From assembly GCA_004151065.3 (NCBI GenBank), contig NWUY0304557202.1, positions 1 to 10,080 on the forward strand: a stretch of 10,080 nucleotides of DNA, read 5' to 3'. Under the pieces are notes generated by a model. It worked only from the letters and a program-made list of their open reading frames with translations, ran no database searches and was not told the origin of the DNA. Numbering within the stretch: position 1 is the first letter of the stretch; each line of letters starts with the position of its first letter. The position numbers and the translations under genes were made by a program. Origin of the DNA: Larix sibirica. Taxonomy: Eukaryota > Streptophyta > Pinopsida > Pinales > Pinaceae. Of the stretch, positions 9,120 to 10,080 are shown in pieces.

Positions 9120-9416
9120 TGGTCATACTCATCAGCAATTGTGTGGGGCCTAAAACTCAACAATGTATTTGGCTCAAAATTGATTTTTATTTCTGGGGCA
9201 TAACACCCTCCCACGCCACGATACTTTCAAATCGCAGGGCTTGGGGAGCTTAGGGTCAGGGGGCTGAAACCCAGGAATCGAATATGCCCTACGAGTATTC
9301 CACACTTTTGGATCTGTGGGCTTTAGAATGTGAACAGGTGATTGGCGGGGGTCAAGCGGTAAAATTAGTATATTGAATCTTAGTCTAAAATCAGTGCTAA
9401 ATAAATTTTGAAACAA
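9120..9416 (-). mobile_element. Possible Ty3/gypsy-like LTR retrotransposon fragment (internal end, PPT, LTR start)
   Basis: On the minus strand a purine-rich tract GGCGTGGGAGGG (9217-9206) is followed at once by TGTTATGCCCCAG from 9205. That is the arrangement of a polypurine tract and an LTR start of the TGTYACGCCCC kind common in plant gypsy elements. Sequence from 9218 to about 9416 would be the internal region upstream of the 3' LTR. No integrase or chromodomain motif is recognised there. The other end of the LTR and the partner LTR were not found, so the extent is unknown. Confidence 0.4.
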
Positions 9417-9420
9417 TCAG

Positions 9421-9646
9421 GAACTGTTTAGAAAATACATTCCCCTTTGAAGAAAAGAATTGCCACTTTTACAGGATCTAAAAAATGTTTGTCCTGCATT
9501 TTTATACGGTAAAAGCCTGGGTTGCATTGTGTTGAACTGTTTAGAATACACATTCCCCTTTGAAGAAAAGAACTGCCACTTTTACAGGATCTAAAAAATG
9601 TTTGTCCTGCATTTGTATACAGTAAAAGCCTGGGTTGCATTGTGTT
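9421..9646 (+). repeat. Recent 113-bp tandem duplication
   Basis: Copies at 9421-9533 and 9534-9646 have identical length, with about 5 mismatches by eye and no indels, and abut directly. Both begin gaactgtttagaa and end gggttgcattgtgtt. Divergence of about 4-5% indicates a younger event than the 200-bp duplication at 4651-5040. No coding function is seen. Confidence 0.95.
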
Positions 9647-9902
9647 GATCTGCTGTGGAAAAGCATATAATATATGGAAATCAAATCAGTTTAAATGAAT
9701 AAAAATGATGTCTAAACTAACAAAACTTAAATGGGTCATAGCTTAATGACTTTATTATTCAGATAATCCCAAAAATAATGAGATATCATATGTTGGATGT
9801 GAAAATCCATATACTTAAATAAAAAGAGTGAAGGCAGCTCTAACTGAATAGTTCATAAGACACAATACTTGTTAAGGTTTTGCAAGGAGTAGCAAGCTAA
9901 GT

Positions 9903-9995
9903 GGGTTTGATTGTGGGGAAAACTCCACAATTAAGTGCACTTGAACCAAAAGAGTCTTGAGATGGGTGACCTCCCAAGAAGTCTTGGTTATCACA
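9903..9995 (+). mobile_element. 5S-rRNA-derived sequence, probably part of a Cassandra-like TRIM or other 5S-derived retroelement
   Basis: The segment starts gggtttgat, like plant 5S rRNA (GGGTGCGATC), lacks about 25 internal bases, and then follows 5S from aactcc (9921) to the 3' end. From AACTCC to the block gatgggtgacctcc (9961-9974, identical to 5S) the spacing is exactly 40 bases, as in 5S rRNA. The A-box part reads attaagtgcactt in place of gttaagcgtgctt. The 3' part, aagtcttggttatcac, matches aagtcctcgtgttgcac imperfectly. The internal deletion, many substitutions and absence of a T-run terminator rule out an ordinary functional 5S gene. Known plant Cassandra TRIMs carry such a 5S domain in their LTRs. 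LTR borders are not established, and the window ends at 10080. Confidence 0.75.
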
Positions 9996-10080
9996 TGCAA
10001 GGCTTGGCGGTGATGATTGATGCTTTGTGATTCATTTTGCTAGTATCAATCCCACTTCTTCATCCCTGTGAGCATCACCC

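Larger units (their letters stand above)
7083..10080 (-). other. Long intron upstream of the visible CBP60 exons (right end outside window)
   Basis: The acceptor acttgcag (7090-7083) precedes the first visible exon, which starts with the last two bases of a codon, so an upstream exon must exist. No exon matching the expected CBP60 N-terminal region (for instance the conserved segment just before the YKKHYPP motif) was found on the minus strand up to 10080. The intron is therefore at least 3.0 kb, against 105-114 bp for the other three. Its content is a SINE-like element (7797-8025), a possible LTR junction near 9205, a tandem duplication (9421-9646) and a 5S-derived sequence (9903-9995). In 7091-7780, 8030-8900 and 9650-9890 I see only AT-rich unique-looking sequence with no supportable gene. 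Confidence 0.7.

Noticed and set aside
9174-9640. Minus-strand frames of 80 and 70 residues
   Set aside because: The first runs across the putative polypurine tract and LTR border. The second lies inside the 113-bp tandem repeat, whose length is not a multiple of three, so its repeated look is not protein repetition.
9903-9995. Functional 5S rRNA gene
   Set aside because: Too short by about 25 bases, many substitutions in conserved positions, and no T-run terminator.
1-10080. CRISPR arrays, bacterial operons, viral insertions
   Set aside because: No regularly spaced repeats or prokaryotic gene layout are present, and no viral protein motif was recognised. Spliced plant-type exons indicate nuclear plant DNA.

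Overview
The window looks like intergenic and intronic DNA from a large-genome seed plant. It is AT-rich and gene-poor, with decayed mobile elements. It holds one recognisable host gene, a CBP60-type gene (plant-specific calmodulin-binding protein 60 family) on the minus strand. A gymnosperm or another plant with long introns fits best, because the intron upstream of the first visible exon is at least 3 kb and filled with element remnants. The species cannot be fixed from the sequence.

Layout from left to right. Positions 1-211 hold a tRNA-derived SINE-like element on the minus strand with an (AAT)n-type tail at the window edge. Positions 222-552 hold two abutting minus-strand open frames of unknown origin. 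Positions 870-1770 hold a badly decayed minus-strand transposase of the pogo/CENP-B-like (Tc1/mariner superfamily) type. Its psq-type and Tc5/CENP-B-type DNA-binding regions and DDE domain are still readable in order across several frames. Positions 1830-4650 have no recognisable gene but contain imperfect direct repeats and one weak candidate terminal exon. Positions 4651-5040 are a diverged tandem duplication of about 200 bp.

The CBP60-type gene lies at 7082-5512 as four exons with good splice signals: 7082-6922, 6816-6619, 6504-6324 and 6212-5512. Together they encode the last 413 residues, including the conserved central domains and a C-terminal calmodulin-binding-like helix. The N-terminal part must lie beyond the right edge.

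Positions 7083-10080 are read as part of the large upstream intron. In it sit a second SINE-like element (plus strand, 7797-8025), a possible Ty3/gypsy LTR junction (minus strand, near 9205), a recent 113-bp tandem duplication (9421-9646), and a 5S-rRNA-derived sequence (9903-9995). The last retains its internal Pol III promoter region with family-like spacing, which suggests a Cassandra-type TRIM or another 5S-derived retroelement.

I see no operon-like logic. One regulatory host gene, probably a nuclear calcium/calmodulin-linked immune transcription regulator, is surrounded by layered mobile-element debris. No wholly new system is evident. The most unusual item is the 5S-derived element, followed by the fossil pogo-like transposase.
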